This document shows, piece by piece, positions 45,681 through 53,537 of a DNA stretch of 64,000 bases; the stretch's first letter is position 1, and every line of letters begins with the position of its first letter. The notes beneath the pieces are model-generated. The model worked only from the letters and a program-made list of their open reading frames with translations. It made no database searches and was not told the origin of the DNA. Source of the DNA: JADJOM01 sp963817435 (GTDB lineage Bacteria > Gemmatimonadota > Gemmatimonadetes > Gemmatimonadales > GWC2-71-9); assembly GCA_963817435.1 (NCBI GenBank), contig CAWFNY010000001.1, forward strand, positions 1,116,001-1,180,000, given 5' to 3'. The translations under genes were made by a program, and so were the position numbers.

Positions 45681-46145
45681 CTAACCAAGGACCCGGCGCT
45701 GACAGGTGCGACAGACGCCGTAGATCTCCACCCGGTGACGCTCGGGCTGGAAGCCGTGTTCGTCGGCGATGATGGGAAGCATCCGCTCCAGCCGCTCGTG
45801 GGCGAATTCCTCGACCGAGCCGCAGCGCAGGCAGATCAGGTGCTCGTGATGCGCCTGGGCGGGCATGGGCTCGTAGCGGCGAAAGCCCTGGCCGAAGTCG
45901 TGCCCCCGCACGAGGCCGCTCTTTTCCAGCAGGTCCAGGGTGCGGTAGATCGTCGCGAGCCCGACCCCACCGCCGTCCTGGCCCAGCCGGCGGCGGATCT
46001 GTTCGACCGAGAGATGCTCGTCGGAGAGCAGGACCACTTCGGCGACACGGTCCCGCTGGCGGGTCACCGGCTGCCGGTGATCCCGGAGGTAGCGACGGAA
46101 GCGTTCGAGGAGGGCCGCGCCCTCACCCGTCGCGAGTCGCGCCAT
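45681..46145 (-). CDS. Fur-family metal/peroxide-responsive regulator
   Basis: 154 residues. The N-terminal winged helix includes RQPVTRQRDRVAEVVLLSDEHLSVEQI and GVGLATIYRTLDLLEKSGLV. The metal-binding dimerisation domain has AHHEHLICLRCGSVEEF (His-rich site plus first CxxC) and CRTCQ at the C-terminus (second CxxC), giving a structural zinc site. Fur, PerR and Zur cannot be told apart by eye. The ATG at 46145 overlaps the preceding small gene by 23 bases. Immediate neighbours are that small gene and a ccdA-like gene, so it may regulate its own operon. Confidence 0.88.
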   Translation of the reverse strand: MARLATGEGAALLERFRRYLRDHRQPVTRQRDRVAEVVLLSDEHLSVEQIRRRLGQDGGGVGLATIYRTLDLLEKSGLVRGHDFGQGFRRYEPMPAQAHHEHLICLRCGSVEEFAHERLERMLPIIADEHGFQPERHRVEIYGVCRTCQRRVLG

Positions 46146-46506
46146 CCGCCACGGGGAACCACTCGTCGACCGGCACCGGCCGGGGATCCTCGTCCTCGAT
46201 CCGCTTGCGGACGCCCGCGAGCAGATCCCCCAGCGTCTCCACGGGGCCGCTGCCGACTTCCTCCAGCGACGCCTCGAACTTGCCCCGCTCCTTGCCCTTG
46301 AGCTGGTGCACGAAGCGCGCGGTGTAGATGCGCCGCCGTTCCTGCTGCTCGCCGTCGACCCGGGAAAGCATCGCCGTTCCGAATTCGCGGCCATCCCGCC
46401 TGATGGTCCGGAACTGCCAGACCCCGTCGATTTCGGTCGCCGGGATCGCGGCCGCGACATGCTCCGCGAGACGCCCCCATCCCGAGCCGGGCTGATTGAG
46501 GATCAC
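46123..46506 (-). CDS. Conserved-looking small protein of unknown function
   Basis: 127 residues from a GTG at 46506 that overlaps the upstream gene's stop as GTGA. No signal, membrane segment or known motif. It reads as a mixed alpha/beta soluble protein: IDGVWQFRTIRRDGREFGTAML and RRRIYTARFVHQLKG suggest a beta-sheet with Arg-rich faces, and LGDLLAGVRKRIEDED an amphipathic helix. The 3' end overlaps the Fur gene by 23 bases. It lies between a TIGR00300-type enzyme and Fur, so it is co-expressed with both. Unrecognised. Confidence 0.65.
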   Translation of the reverse strand: MILNQPGSGWGRLAEHVAAAIPATEIDGVWQFRTIRRDGREFGTAMLSRVDGEQQERRRIYTARFVHQLKGKERGKFEASLEEVGSGPVETLGDLLAGVRKRIEDEDPRPVPVDEWFPVADGATRDG

Positions 46507-47591
46507 GACTGGGTCCCTTTCTCCACGTAGAAGCGCAGCACGTGCATGAAGTCCTGGGCGTTGGTCACCACCCCGAACGCCTGGTGGGTCCCCCGGTCCT
46601 TGAGCTTGTTGACGACGAACTCGGTCTGATCGACGCACACCGTCATGAGCGGCGTCGGAACGCCTTCGTAATGAGTGTGATAGGCGGGCAGCATGTTGCC
46701 GACGGCGATGGCGTGCAGTGCCGACGCGATCAGCACCGCGCCGGTCGCCCGCACCGTGTGTTCGCGCATCGCGTCCTGAGCGGCGACGCTCGAGTGGACC
46801 ACACCGGGCAGCGGCCCGTCATCCCGGATCGACCCGGCCAGCACAAACGGCACCCGCTCGGTGACCAGGGCATGCATGATACCGCTGCGGATCAGTCCGG
46901 ACGCGACCGCGGCCTCGATGGAGCCGGCCGCGCGCACCTGATTGATCGCCCGCATGTGCAGGCCGTGCCCGCCATCAGTGGGCTGGCCGGTATTGCTCAT
47001 CCCGAGCGTGGTGCCGAAGATGGCGGCTTCGATGTCATGCACTGCGACGGCGTTGCCCGCCAGCATCGCCTGGACGTAGCCGTTGCGGATGAACCATTCG
47101 AAGTCGCCCCGCGCGCGGGAGTGCACCAGCGCGGGCCCGGCGACCCAGATGAGGAAACCGCCCTGACGCCGCTCCTCGATCAGCCGCTCGGCCAGTTCGT
47201 CGTAATTGACGGGCCGTTCGCGGCTGACCTCGCTCGACATGAAGCGGAACTCGTTGGCGCTGTGCGCCCCGCCGAGGAAGCCGGCGGTGTGCACGTAGAT
47301 ACCCTCGGAGCCATCCTCGGCCAGCCCCATCGCGACCTGGTCGCCACGTGTCAGGCGGCGGGGCTCACTGACCTCGAGTCCGCCCGCACGCCGGACGATG
47401 GCGCAGTCCATCCGCGGCCGGCTGGGCAAGAGCCAGCGGCCGTCCACCCGGACGTAGGTCGGCAGATTCGAAGTGGAGAAGAACCCTTCGGGCAGGACAC
47501 CATCGGCCGGCATCGGCGCGAACCTCGCATCCGGGGCCTGGGCCAGCGGCGGTGCCGTAAAGTCCGGTGCGTGATAGTTTTGCGCGGCCAT
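46503..47591 (-). CDS. TIGR00300-family protein (archaeal/cyanobacterial ornithine cyclodeaminase-like)
   Basis: 362 residues. Conserved segments match the ornithine cyclodeaminase module found in archaeal MMP1218-type and cyanobacterial AgrE/ArgZ-type proteins: GFFSTSNLPTYVRVDGRW, RPRMDCAIVRR, VWVAGPALVHSRARGD-like strand, LAGNAVAVHDIEAAIFGTTLGM, GGHGLHMRAINQVRAAGSI, VPFVLAGSIRDDGPLPGVV, AVGNMLPAYHTHYEG and VCVDQTEFVVNKLKDRG. The family converts ornithine to proline and ammonia with NAD. The N-terminal LOR/SDH-type domain usual in the family appears to be missing, since the protein starts just before the middle domain. Coupled to a small gene and Fur downstream. Activity is inferred. Confidence 0.68.
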   Translation of the reverse strand: MAAQNYHAPDFTAPPLAQAPDARFAPMPADGVLPEGFFSTSNLPTYVRVDGRWLLPSRPRMDCAIVRRAGGLEVSEPRRLTRGDQVAMGLAEDGSEGIYVHTAGFLGGAHSANEFRFMSSEVSRERPVNYDELAERLIEERRQGGFLIWVAGPALVHSRARGDFEWFIRNGYVQAMLAGNAVAVHDIEAAIFGTTLGMSNTGQPTDGGHGLHMRAINQVRAAGSIEAAVASGLIRSGIMHALVTERVPFVLAGSIRDDGPLPGVVHSSVAAQDAMREHTVRATGAVLIASALHAIAVGNMLPAYHTHYEGVPTPLMTVCVDQTEFVVNKLKDRGTHQAFGVVTNAQDFMHVLRFYVEKGTQS

Positions 47592-47641
47592 AAGATGGCC
47601 GGAATCTAGGCCCCAGCGGGAGGCGATTCAAGCGCGAGCGT

Positions 47642-47661
47642 GGTGGGGCATACGCCCCACC
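47642..47661. repeat. Short perfect hairpin GGTGGGGC-ATAC-GCCCCACC
   Basis: Eight-base arms (47642-47649, 47654-47661) with a four-base loop, 50 bases upstream of the minus-strand TIGR00300 start. It lies in the 259-base divergent region before the TonB-dependent receptor and could shape the leader of the minus-strand gene. Confidence 0.4.
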
Positions 47662-47689
47662 CCGCCCCGTTTGCCCCAATCAGAGAGGA

Positions 47690-47730
47690 CGGAAACAGGG
47701 TGCCTCACGGCCCCGCATGTTCTGTTTCCG
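47690..47730. promoter_or_regulatory. Inverted repeat CGGAAACAG-N23-CTGTTTCCG
   Basis: Perfect nine-base arms at 47690-47698 and 47722-47730 in the divergent region before the TonB-dependent receptor, about 120 bases before its ATG. Too widely spaced for a simple Fur box; it may be a two-site operator or an RNA hairpin. No cobalamin or TPP riboswitch core was recognised. Confidence 0.4.
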
Positions 47731-47850
47731 CAGGCAGATAGCCGAAGGTGGAGATTTCCTGCCCAGCGGCACATACCGTGCTTTGCCGCTGCACAAGATC
47801 ACATGCGCCCGCCGGACTGGGCGATATCCCCCACATCGCGAGGAAGATTG

Positions 47851-50001
47851 ATGCGAGGCTTGCCATCGTTGGCGTTGTTGTTCCTGCTCGCCACTCCGGC
47901 CCTAGCCCAGGCGCCGGCAACCCGCGACACTACCCAGCGGGACTCAGCGAAGGTCACCCTGCCCGACCTCGAGGTCACGGTGACGCGCACCCCAGAAACC
48001 GTCGTCCGGATTCCGGCGGCGGTGTCGGTCGTGAATCGGCGCGAAATTCAGGGCGCGCAGTCCACGCTCGGCCTCGACGAGTCCCTGAACAACCTGCCCG
48101 GCGTCTACGTCGCCAATCGCTACAATCCCAATCTCGACCAGCGGCTGGTGATCCGCGGATCGGGCGCCCGCGCCAATTTCGGCATCCGGGGCATCAAGAT
48201 CGTGCTGGACGGCATTCCGCAGACCCTGCCCGACGGCCAGAGTCAGCTCTCAAATGTCGATTTCGGCAACCTGCAGCGGATAGAGGTGCTGCGCGGGGCG
48301 GCGTCCTCGCTCTATGGCAATGCCTCTGGCGGCGTGGTTTCACTGACCTCCGAAGGCGCGGGCCCCGGCAAGTTCTCCCAGTCGATTCGCGCAGAGGGCG
48401 GCTCATTCGGCCTGTTCAAGATCCAGGGGAGAACCACGGCGCGCAGCGGCCCTGCGAGCGGCGTGCTCTCGCTCTCCCGTACGCAGGCCGACGGCTTCCG
48501 GCAGCACAGCGCGTCGGAGGTCACCCAGCTCAACGTGGGCGGCAACTACCTTCTGGGTGGAAGCACCACCCTCGGCCTCCGATTCGGCTACAGCAACGCC
48601 CCGAAGGCGGAAAACCCCGGTGCGCTGACCGCGACCGAGGTACTGGCCAATCCTGACTCGGCGGCCGCAGCGAACATCGCCCGCAAGGCCGACAAGGACG
48701 TAAGCCAGGGCCAGCTCGGCCTGACGTTGCGGCACTTCACCGGCCGGGGCGAGATCAATGCGACGGTCTTCGGACTGATCCGCAATCTCGAGAGCCCGGC
48801 GGCAACACCACCCCGATCCGGCGCGCCGTTCAATCAGGGAATCTGGCAGTCGATCGACCGCAAGGCGGGCGGTTTCCGGGTCAGCGCGGACCAGGGCTTC
48901 GGCCCGGCCGGCGCGGGGCTCCGGGTAACGGCAGGCCTCGATCTGCAGCGCATGCAGGACGACAGGACCACCTACCTGACGATCGCCGGCGTGAAGGATA
49001 CCGCCACCCTGGCTCAGCTTGAGACGGTTACCGAGGTCGGCCCCTTCGTCCAGCTGCACTGGAGCCCCGCGACCGACGTGGTGGTGAGCGCGGGCGGGCG
49101 TTATGACGCGGTGAAGTTCGACGTGGCCGACAAGCACTTCAGCGATGGCACCGACAACAGCGGCGACCGCACGATGTCGTCGGTCTCCGGCAACGCCGGC
49201 GTGAGTGTGATCAAGGACCGCCGTTTCAGCCCCTACCTCAACGTCTCCACGTCCTTTGAGACACCTACCACGACCGAGCTCGCCAACCAGCCGAACTCCA
49301 CCGGCGGCTTCAACACCGGTCTCAAGCCCCAGCGCACGGTGAACTATGAGGCGGGGGCCCGCGGCACCGTGGGCCCGCTGACCTATTCCGTCGCCGGCTT
49401 CCTCGGGCGGGTGAAGGACGCGATCGTGCAATATCGGGAGGTGAGCGGGCGGGGATACTTCGCCAACGCCGGCCGCCTCAAGAACGACGGGATCGAGCTC
49501 GGACTCAACGCCCGCCTGCTCGACCAGCTCAGCCTGTTCGGGAACTGGACGTATGCCAACTACCGCTACGACGTCTATCGGAGCGTGAACGGCGCCACCG
49601 TCGATACCCTGGACGGCAAGCGGCTCCCCGGGGTTCCCAAGGCCTTCATCCGGTTCGGGCTCCGCGCGGGCCCGGTCCGGGGCGTGTCGCTCGACATCGA
49701 CCACACCATGTCATCATCGATATTTGCGGACGACAAGAACACGGTCTACGTGAATGGCTGGGGCAAAGCGGACCCGAAGAGCGCTATCACCGGCATCGGC
49801 CTGGGCGTCACGAACGCGAGGATCAGCTGGGAGGGACAGAGCGGGGGAGCCTGGATTCGGCCCTTCCTCGGCGTGAACAACCTCTGGAATCGTCGCTACG
49901 TGAGCAGCCTCACCCTCAACGCCGCCTTCAACCGGGTGTTCGAGACCGCTCCTGGCCGCAACTGGTACATTGGCGGCGAGATCGGCTGGGCCGCGCAGTA
50001 G
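47851..50001 (+). CDS. TonB-dependent outer-membrane receptor
   Basis: 716 residues from an ATG at 47851 with GAGGAAG upstream; signal peptide 1-20 (MRGLPSLALLFLLATPALAQ). The plug domain begins LPDLEVTVTRTPETVVRIPAAVSVV and has NNLPGVYVANRYN, RLVIRGSGARANFGIRGIKIVLDGIPQTLPDGQ and IEVLRGAASSLYGNASGGVV. The rest is a 22-strand-type barrel, ending in a strand with terminal aromatic context (NWYIGGEIGWAAQ). It resembles the FecA/ferric-citrate or general siderophore receptors; the ligand is not inferable. The nearest regulator is a Fur-type gene 1.7 kb away on the other strand. A hairpin terminator follows the stop. Confidence 0.9.
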   Translation: MRGLPSLALLFLLATPALAQAPATRDTTQRDSAKVTLPDLEVTVTRTPETVVRIPAAVSVVNRREIQGAQSTLGLDESLNNLPGVYVANRYNPNLDQRLVIRGSGARANFGIRGIKIVLDGIPQTLPDGQSQLSNVDFGNLQRIEVLRGAASSLYGNASGGVVSLTSEGAGPGKFSQSIRAEGGSFGLFKIQGRTTARSGPASGVLSLSRTQADGFRQHSASEVTQLNVGGNYLLGGSTTLGLRFGYSNAPKAENPGALTATEVLANPDSAAAANIARKADKDVSQGQLGLTLRHFTGRGEINATVFGLIRNLESPAATPPRSGAPFNQGIWQSIDRKAGGFRVSADQGFGPAGAGLRVTAGLDLQRMQDDRTTYLTIAGVKDTATLAQLETVTEVGPFVQLHWSPATDVVVSAGGRYDAVKFDVADKHFSDGTDNSGDRTMSSVSGNAGVSVIKDRRFSPYLNVSTSFETPTTTELANQPNSTGGFNTGLKPQRTVNYEAGARGTVGPLTYSVAGFLGRVKDAIVQYREVSGRGYFANAGRLKNDGIELGLNARLLDQLSLFGNWTYANYRYDVYRSVNGATVDTLDGKRLPGVPKAFIRFGLRAGPVRGVSLDIDHTMSSSIFADDKNTVYVNGWGKADPKSAITGIGLGVTNARISWEGQSGGAWIRPFLGVNNLWNRRYVSSLTLNAAFNRVFETAPGRNWYIGGEIGWAAQ

Positions 50002-50492
50002 CACTCCCCCCTTCGACCGTCAGCCGCCGAGCGATCGGAGGCTGACGGTCAGCTCCCCCTTTCCCCCGGTGCGGATCGCCTGCACCTTCCCGGTGTGCTG
50101 GCACCCGCTGCCCCACCCGCCTCCGAGGCCTGCAACCACGAGCGGTTCGCGCAGATCGGGGCCACTCGGCTCCTAGTCGCGACCGGCACGGATGCCAACG
50201 CCGGCGAAGGTGCGTGTGGCAGCCGCCGGCCGGCGATCAGCCTGACGGGGCCCGCGCTCGCGGCGTTGACGGCCTCCCCCCGGCGAAGCAATATCCGCAA
50301 GCTTCGTGTTGCTGGCGCGGGCCGTCCCGCTGCACAACCGGCAGTCGCTCGGCCGCGCATCTCCGGCGATTGATGTGGGGGTGAGCGGCGAGAGCGCCGG
50401 GACGGCGACGATACACCCGACATCTCAGCAAGTTCAGATCGCGGCACCCAAAGGCCTTATTCCCGCGACCGACCCAGAGCCCAGAGGACCCG
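50002..50492. other. Intergenic region after the receptor gene
   Basis: 491 bases. It holds the receptor's terminator hairpin and upstream DNA of the GTPase operon. An open frame at 50095-50373 (plus) and others on the minus strand have no recognisable product and mixed composition, so I do not call a gene. No repeat, tRNA or attachment site seen. Confidence 0.5.
50015..50050 (+). terminator. Hairpin terminator of the TonB-dependent receptor
   Basis: GACCGTCAGCC (50015-50025) and GGCTGACGGTC (50040-50050) with a 14-base loop, 13 bases past the stop. It is followed by AGCTCCCCCTTTCC, a weak T-run. Confidence 0.65.
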
Positions 50493-51020
50493 ATGGACCA
50501 GACCGAGACTGCCCCCGGCAACATCGACCAGATCCGCGACATCATCTTTGGCGCGCAGATGCGCGATTACGACCGGCGCTTCGCGCAACTCGAAGAGCGG
50601 CTGCTCAAGGACTCCGCCGACCTGCGCGATGAGATGCGCAACCGGTACACCTCCCTCGAGGAGTTCATCCGGCGCGAAATCGAGTCGCTCTCGGAGCGCA
50701 TCTCCGGCGAGCAGCGAAACCGTACCGGCCAGATGCAGGAGCTGGGAGGCGCGCTCGAGCAGTTGAGCCGCACCGCCGATCGCCGTTTCACCGAGACCGG
50801 CGAGGAACTGGCCCGCGGCCACCGTGACCTGCGCGGCGAGCTGGCTCGGCACGCCTCGGGGTTCAGCGAGGAATTGCAGCGGCGCGTCAACGAGCTGAAT
50901 TCCGCGCTCAAGCGCGAGACGGACGAACTGCACACCCGCAAGGCGGATCGCGCCGCACTCGGCGCCCTGTTCGCCGACCTCGCCCAGCGCCTCGCCGACG
51001 AGTTCCGGCCGACCGCATGA
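50493..51020 (+). CDS. Coiled-coil protein of the Ras-like GTPase operon
   Basis: 175 residues, almost all predicted helix with strong heptads rich in Glu, Arg, Leu and Gln (FAQLEERLLKDSADLRDEM, IRREIESLSERISGEQRN, ELQRRVNELNSALKRETDEL). No signal or membrane segment. Its N-terminal segment IDQIRDIIFGAQMRDYDRRF resembles LTRLRNIILGRERDAIRRI near the N-terminus of the next gene's product, so both may carry a shared short interaction module. The stop overlaps the next start by four bases (ATGA at 51017-51020). First gene of a four-gene coupled operon. Cyanobacterial relatives of the neighbour have similar coiled-coil partners (recollection, unchecked). Confidence 0.78.
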   Translation: MDQTETAPGNIDQIRDIIFGAQMRDYDRRFAQLEERLLKDSADLRDEMRNRYTSLEEFIRREIESLSERISGEQRNRTGQMQELGGALEQLSRTADRRFTETGEELARGHRDLRGELARHASGFSEELQRRVNELNSALKRETDELHTRKADRAALGALFADLAQRLADEFRPTA

Positions 51021-52735
51021 CGCCTGAGGTACAGGCGCCCAAACGCGCCGAACCGCCGCGCGGCGAGCCGGCCCGGGTGGAACCGGCGGGACAGCCCGCC
51101 GCCGGCGACGCGCTCACCCGCCTGCGGAATATCATCCTCGGTCGCGAGCGCGATGCCATCCGGCGCATCGAGCAGAAGCTCGACGATCCGGAGGCGCTCT
51201 CGCCGGTCGTCGAGCGGGCGCTCACCGCGTCCGTCCGCCGCGACCCCAAGCCGCTCGCCGACGCGCTCTTCCCCGTCATGGGCCCCGCGATCCGCCGCGC
51301 CATCAGTCAGGCACTGGCGGGGATGATGCAGTCCGTCAACCAGGCACTGGAGCACACCTTCTCCCTCCAGGGACTGGCCTGGCGCTGGGAGGCGATCCGC
51401 ACCGGGACGTCGTTTGCGGAAGTCGTGCTTCGCCACAGCCTGCTGTACCGGGTGGAGCAGGTCTTCCTGGTCCACCGGGAAAGCGGCCTGCTGCTGCAGC
51501 ATGTGACGGCCCCGAGCACCGCGGCCCAGCCGCCGGACATGGTGGCGGGCATGCTGACCGCCATCCAGGACTTCACCCGCGACTCCTTCGGCGTGGCGCA
51601 GGAGGAGATGCTCGAGACCATGCAGGTGGGTGACCTCACCGTCTGGGTCGAGCAGGGCGCGCGGACGCTGCTCGCGGCAGTGATTCGCGGTCACGCCCCG
51701 TTCGAGTTTCGCGCGGAGCTGCAGCGCGCCATCGAAGCGATCGAAGGCGACCACGCCGCCGAGCTGGCCCGCTTCCAGGGAGACGCCGGACCGTTCCTCC
51801 GCAGCCGGCCGAAGCTCGACGCCCTGCTCCTGATGGAGGCGCGGGAGCCCGATCGCCGTACCCCGTGGCGCACCTACGGGCTGCTGGCCGTCGCGCTCAT
51901 CCTCCTCGGCGTGCTGCTGGTGCCGCGATTCCTGCGCGAACGCCGCTGGCACGCCTATCTCGATCGGCTGCGGGACGAACCAGGCGTCATCGTCACCGAT
52001 GCCGGCAGGCAGAACGGGCACTACGTCGTTCGGGGGCTGCGGGACCCGCTCGCGCGAGACCCCGTGGCGCTGCTGGCCGACCAGAAGCTGGGGGGCGCCG
52101 AGGTCATCGGACGGTGGGAGCCGTACGTCGCCCTGCTGCCGCAGTTCATCCTGAGCCGCGCCACCCGCGTCCTGGCACCGCCGCCCACCATCGGCCTTCG
52201 GCTCGTGGCGGACACGCTGGTTGCAACGGGCATCGCCTCCGAGGCGTGGTTCGCCCGCGCGGGGACACTGGCTCCCGCGCTCGCGGGCGTCGGGAGCCTG
52301 AGCATCGAGCGCCGGCAGCCCCGCGAACTGCCGCAGCTCATGCCGCTGGTGGCCGCGGTCGAGGCGCACCGGGTCCTCTTCCCCACCGGCATCTCACTGC
52401 TGGACAGCACCGGCAGCAATGAGGCGGGTGCCATCGCCGCCGATGTGGCGCGGCTCGACAGTGTGGCACGTGGACTCGGACTCACGCTTCGCCTGACGGT
52501 GATCGGCTCCGCCGATGACCAGGGCAATGCTGACGCCAACGAGCGACTGCGCATGGAACGCGCGGATGCATTGCGCGGCCGGATGGGGCCGATCCTGCCG
52601 CCCGGTGTCGAGATCAGCGCCGAGGCGGCCCCGGCCGATGCGACCCCGGCCGCGAGCGACGCCGAACGCGCCCTTCGGCGCGCCGCGCTGGTCCGCGCAG
52701 ATGTGGCGCTCCCAGCCGACCCGGTCACGCCGTGA
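51017..52735 (+). CDS. OmpA-family membrane protein with BON-like segment
   Basis: 572 residues. A cytoplasm-side N-terminal region (about 1-285) has helical segments LADALFPVMGPAIRRAISQAL, SFAEVVLRHSLLYRVEQVFLVHRESGLLL and FTRDSFGVAQEEMLETMQVGDLTVWVEQG, which resemble a group of OmpA proteins known from cyanobacteria. One membrane helix (about 288-307, TYGLLAVALILLGVLLVPRF) is followed by a BON-like region (LRDEPGVIVTDAGRQNG, YVVRGLRDPLARDPVALL) and an OmpA-like C-terminal domain (LPTGISLLDSTGSN, VIGSADDQGNADANERLRMERADALRG) that would contact peptidoglycan. It links the envelope to the cytoplasmic GTPase encoded downstream. It overlaps genes on both sides by four bases. Confidence 0.82.
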   Translation: MTPEVQAPKRAEPPRGEPARVEPAGQPAAGDALTRLRNIILGRERDAIRRIEQKLDDPEALSPVVERALTASVRRDPKPLADALFPVMGPAIRRAISQALAGMMQSVNQALEHTFSLQGLAWRWEAIRTGTSFAEVVLRHSLLYRVEQVFLVHRESGLLLQHVTAPSTAAQPPDMVAGMLTAIQDFTRDSFGVAQEEMLETMQVGDLTVWVEQGARTLLAAVIRGHAPFEFRAELQRAIEAIEGDHAAELARFQGDAGPFLRSRPKLDALLLMEAREPDRRTPWRTYGLLAVALILLGVLLVPRFLRERRWHAYLDRLRDEPGVIVTDAGRQNGHYVVRGLRDPLARDPVALLADQKLGGAEVIGRWEPYVALLPQFILSRATRVLAPPPTIGLRLVADTLVATGIASEAWFARAGTLAPALAGVGSLSIERRQPRELPQLMPLVAAVEAHRVLFPTGISLLDSTGSNEAGAIAADVARLDSVARGLGLTLRLTVIGSADDQGNADANERLRMERADALRGRMGPILPPGVEISAEAAPADATPAASDAERALRRAALVRADVALPADPVTP

Positions 52736-52962
52736 CGTCAGTCGTCCGGCAGAAGGACTGCATGCGCAGAGCGGTGGGCGCCGTCAGGACCCGCCTTGTG
52801 CGCCGGCCCGTGGAGAGCATCTTCTCCGGTCGGCATCTGGTCACCCGGGGCGAGATGATCGACCGCACCATCACCCGGAGCGGATTGGGTGTCGAGAACC
52901 CCTCGCGTGCCCCGGCGGAGCGAATGCTGGCGACAACCGCCCCTGTGGCGGAGGAACGATGA
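52732..52962 (+). CDS. Truncated, P-loop-dead copy of the Ras-like GTPase
   Basis: 76 residues from a GTG at 52732. Its first 48 residues align with residues 1-47 of the next gene's GTPase with one gap, 23 of 47 positions identical by hand, including the VRR-V-S-F-S segment, the switch I Thr and the IDR end. The P-loop is destroyed: GAPGVGKT in the GTPase corresponds to RAVGAVRT here, losing the invariant Gly and Lys. The remaining tail (ENPSRAPAERMLATTAPVAEER) has no GTPase match. Despite this decay it stays coupled on both sides (GTGA at 52732-52735, ATGA at 52959-52962), so it is still translated or retained for coupling. It may be a degenerate duplicate or a regulatory fragment. Confidence 0.7.
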   Translation: MTSVVRQKDCMRRAVGAVRTRLVRRPVESIFSGRHLVTRGEMIDRTITRSGLGVENPSRAPAERMLATTAPVAEER

Positions 52963-53471
52963 CCGTGCTCGAGAAGAAGATCTGCATGATGGGCGCTCCC
53001 GGCGTCGGCAAGACGAGCCTCGTCCGCCGCTTTGTCGACAGCGTCTTCTCCGACAAGTACCTCTCCACGATCGGGGTCAAGATCGATCGCAAGACGGTGG
53101 ATATCGAGGACCACACGCTGAACCTGATGCTCTGGGACCTCCAGGGAGAGGAGCGGTACCAGTGGGTGCGGATGCAATACCTCCGTGGCGCAGCGGGCTA
53201 CATCCTGGTCGCCGACGGCACCCGCTCCGACACGCTCGAGGTTGCGATTGGGCTGCAGGAAACCGCGGCGGAGCGCGCTCCCGGGCTTCCCTTCGTGCTT
53301 TGCCTCAACAAGGCCGACCTCTGGGGCCAATGGGGAATCAGCGCGACTCAGCAGGAGTGGCTCAAGGAGAAGGGCTGGACAATCTTCCAGACCAGCGCCA
53401 AGTCAGGCGATGGTGTCGAGGAAGCCTTCCACACTCTCAGCACCAGTATCATCGCGTCCGACGGTCTGTAG
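52959..53471 (+). CDS. Ras/Rab-like small GTPase
   Basis: 170 residues, a single GTPase domain. G1 P-loop GAPGVGKT at 12-19, G2 switch I Thr 37 in YLSTIG, G3 WDLQGEE at 59-65, G4 NKAD at 117-120, G5 SAK at 146-148. The residue equivalent to the catalytic Gln of Ras (the one after the G3 Gly) is Glu 64, so GTP hydrolysis may be slow or depend on a partner. There is no C-terminal Cys for prenylation; membrane contact would come from the OmpA-type partner. The ATG overlaps the upstream stop by four bases. No roadblock-type regulator is adjacent, unlike MglA/MglB systems. Last gene of the operon. Confidence 0.9.
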   Translation: MTVLEKKICMMGAPGVGKTSLVRRFVDSVFSDKYLSTIGVKIDRKTVDIEDHTLNLMLWDLQGEERYQWVRMQYLRGAAGYILVADGTRSDTLEVAIGLQETAAERAPGLPFVLCLNKADLWGQWGISATQQEWLKEKGWTIFQTSAKSGDGVEEAFHTLSTSIIASDGL

Positions 53472-53483
53472 TCCATCCAGAGG

Positions 53484-53500
53484 CCGGACTCCGCGTCCGG
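53484..53500. terminator. Short hairpin between convergent genes
   Basis: CCGGAC, loop TCCGC, GTCCGG in the 66 bases between the end of the GTPase gene (53471) and the end of the minus-strand NAD-binding gene (53538). Small stem and no T-run, so a weak call. Confidence 0.3.
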
Positions 53501-53537
53501 TCCGGGGCACCGGGCCGCAGCCCCCCACCTTCGCCTG

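Noticed and set aside
50095..50373. A 92-codon open frame between the receptor and the GTPase operon
   Set aside because: No family match recognised, GC-rich low-complexity second half, no ribosome site, and competing frames on the other strand; treated as noise, though a remnant gene cannot be excluded.
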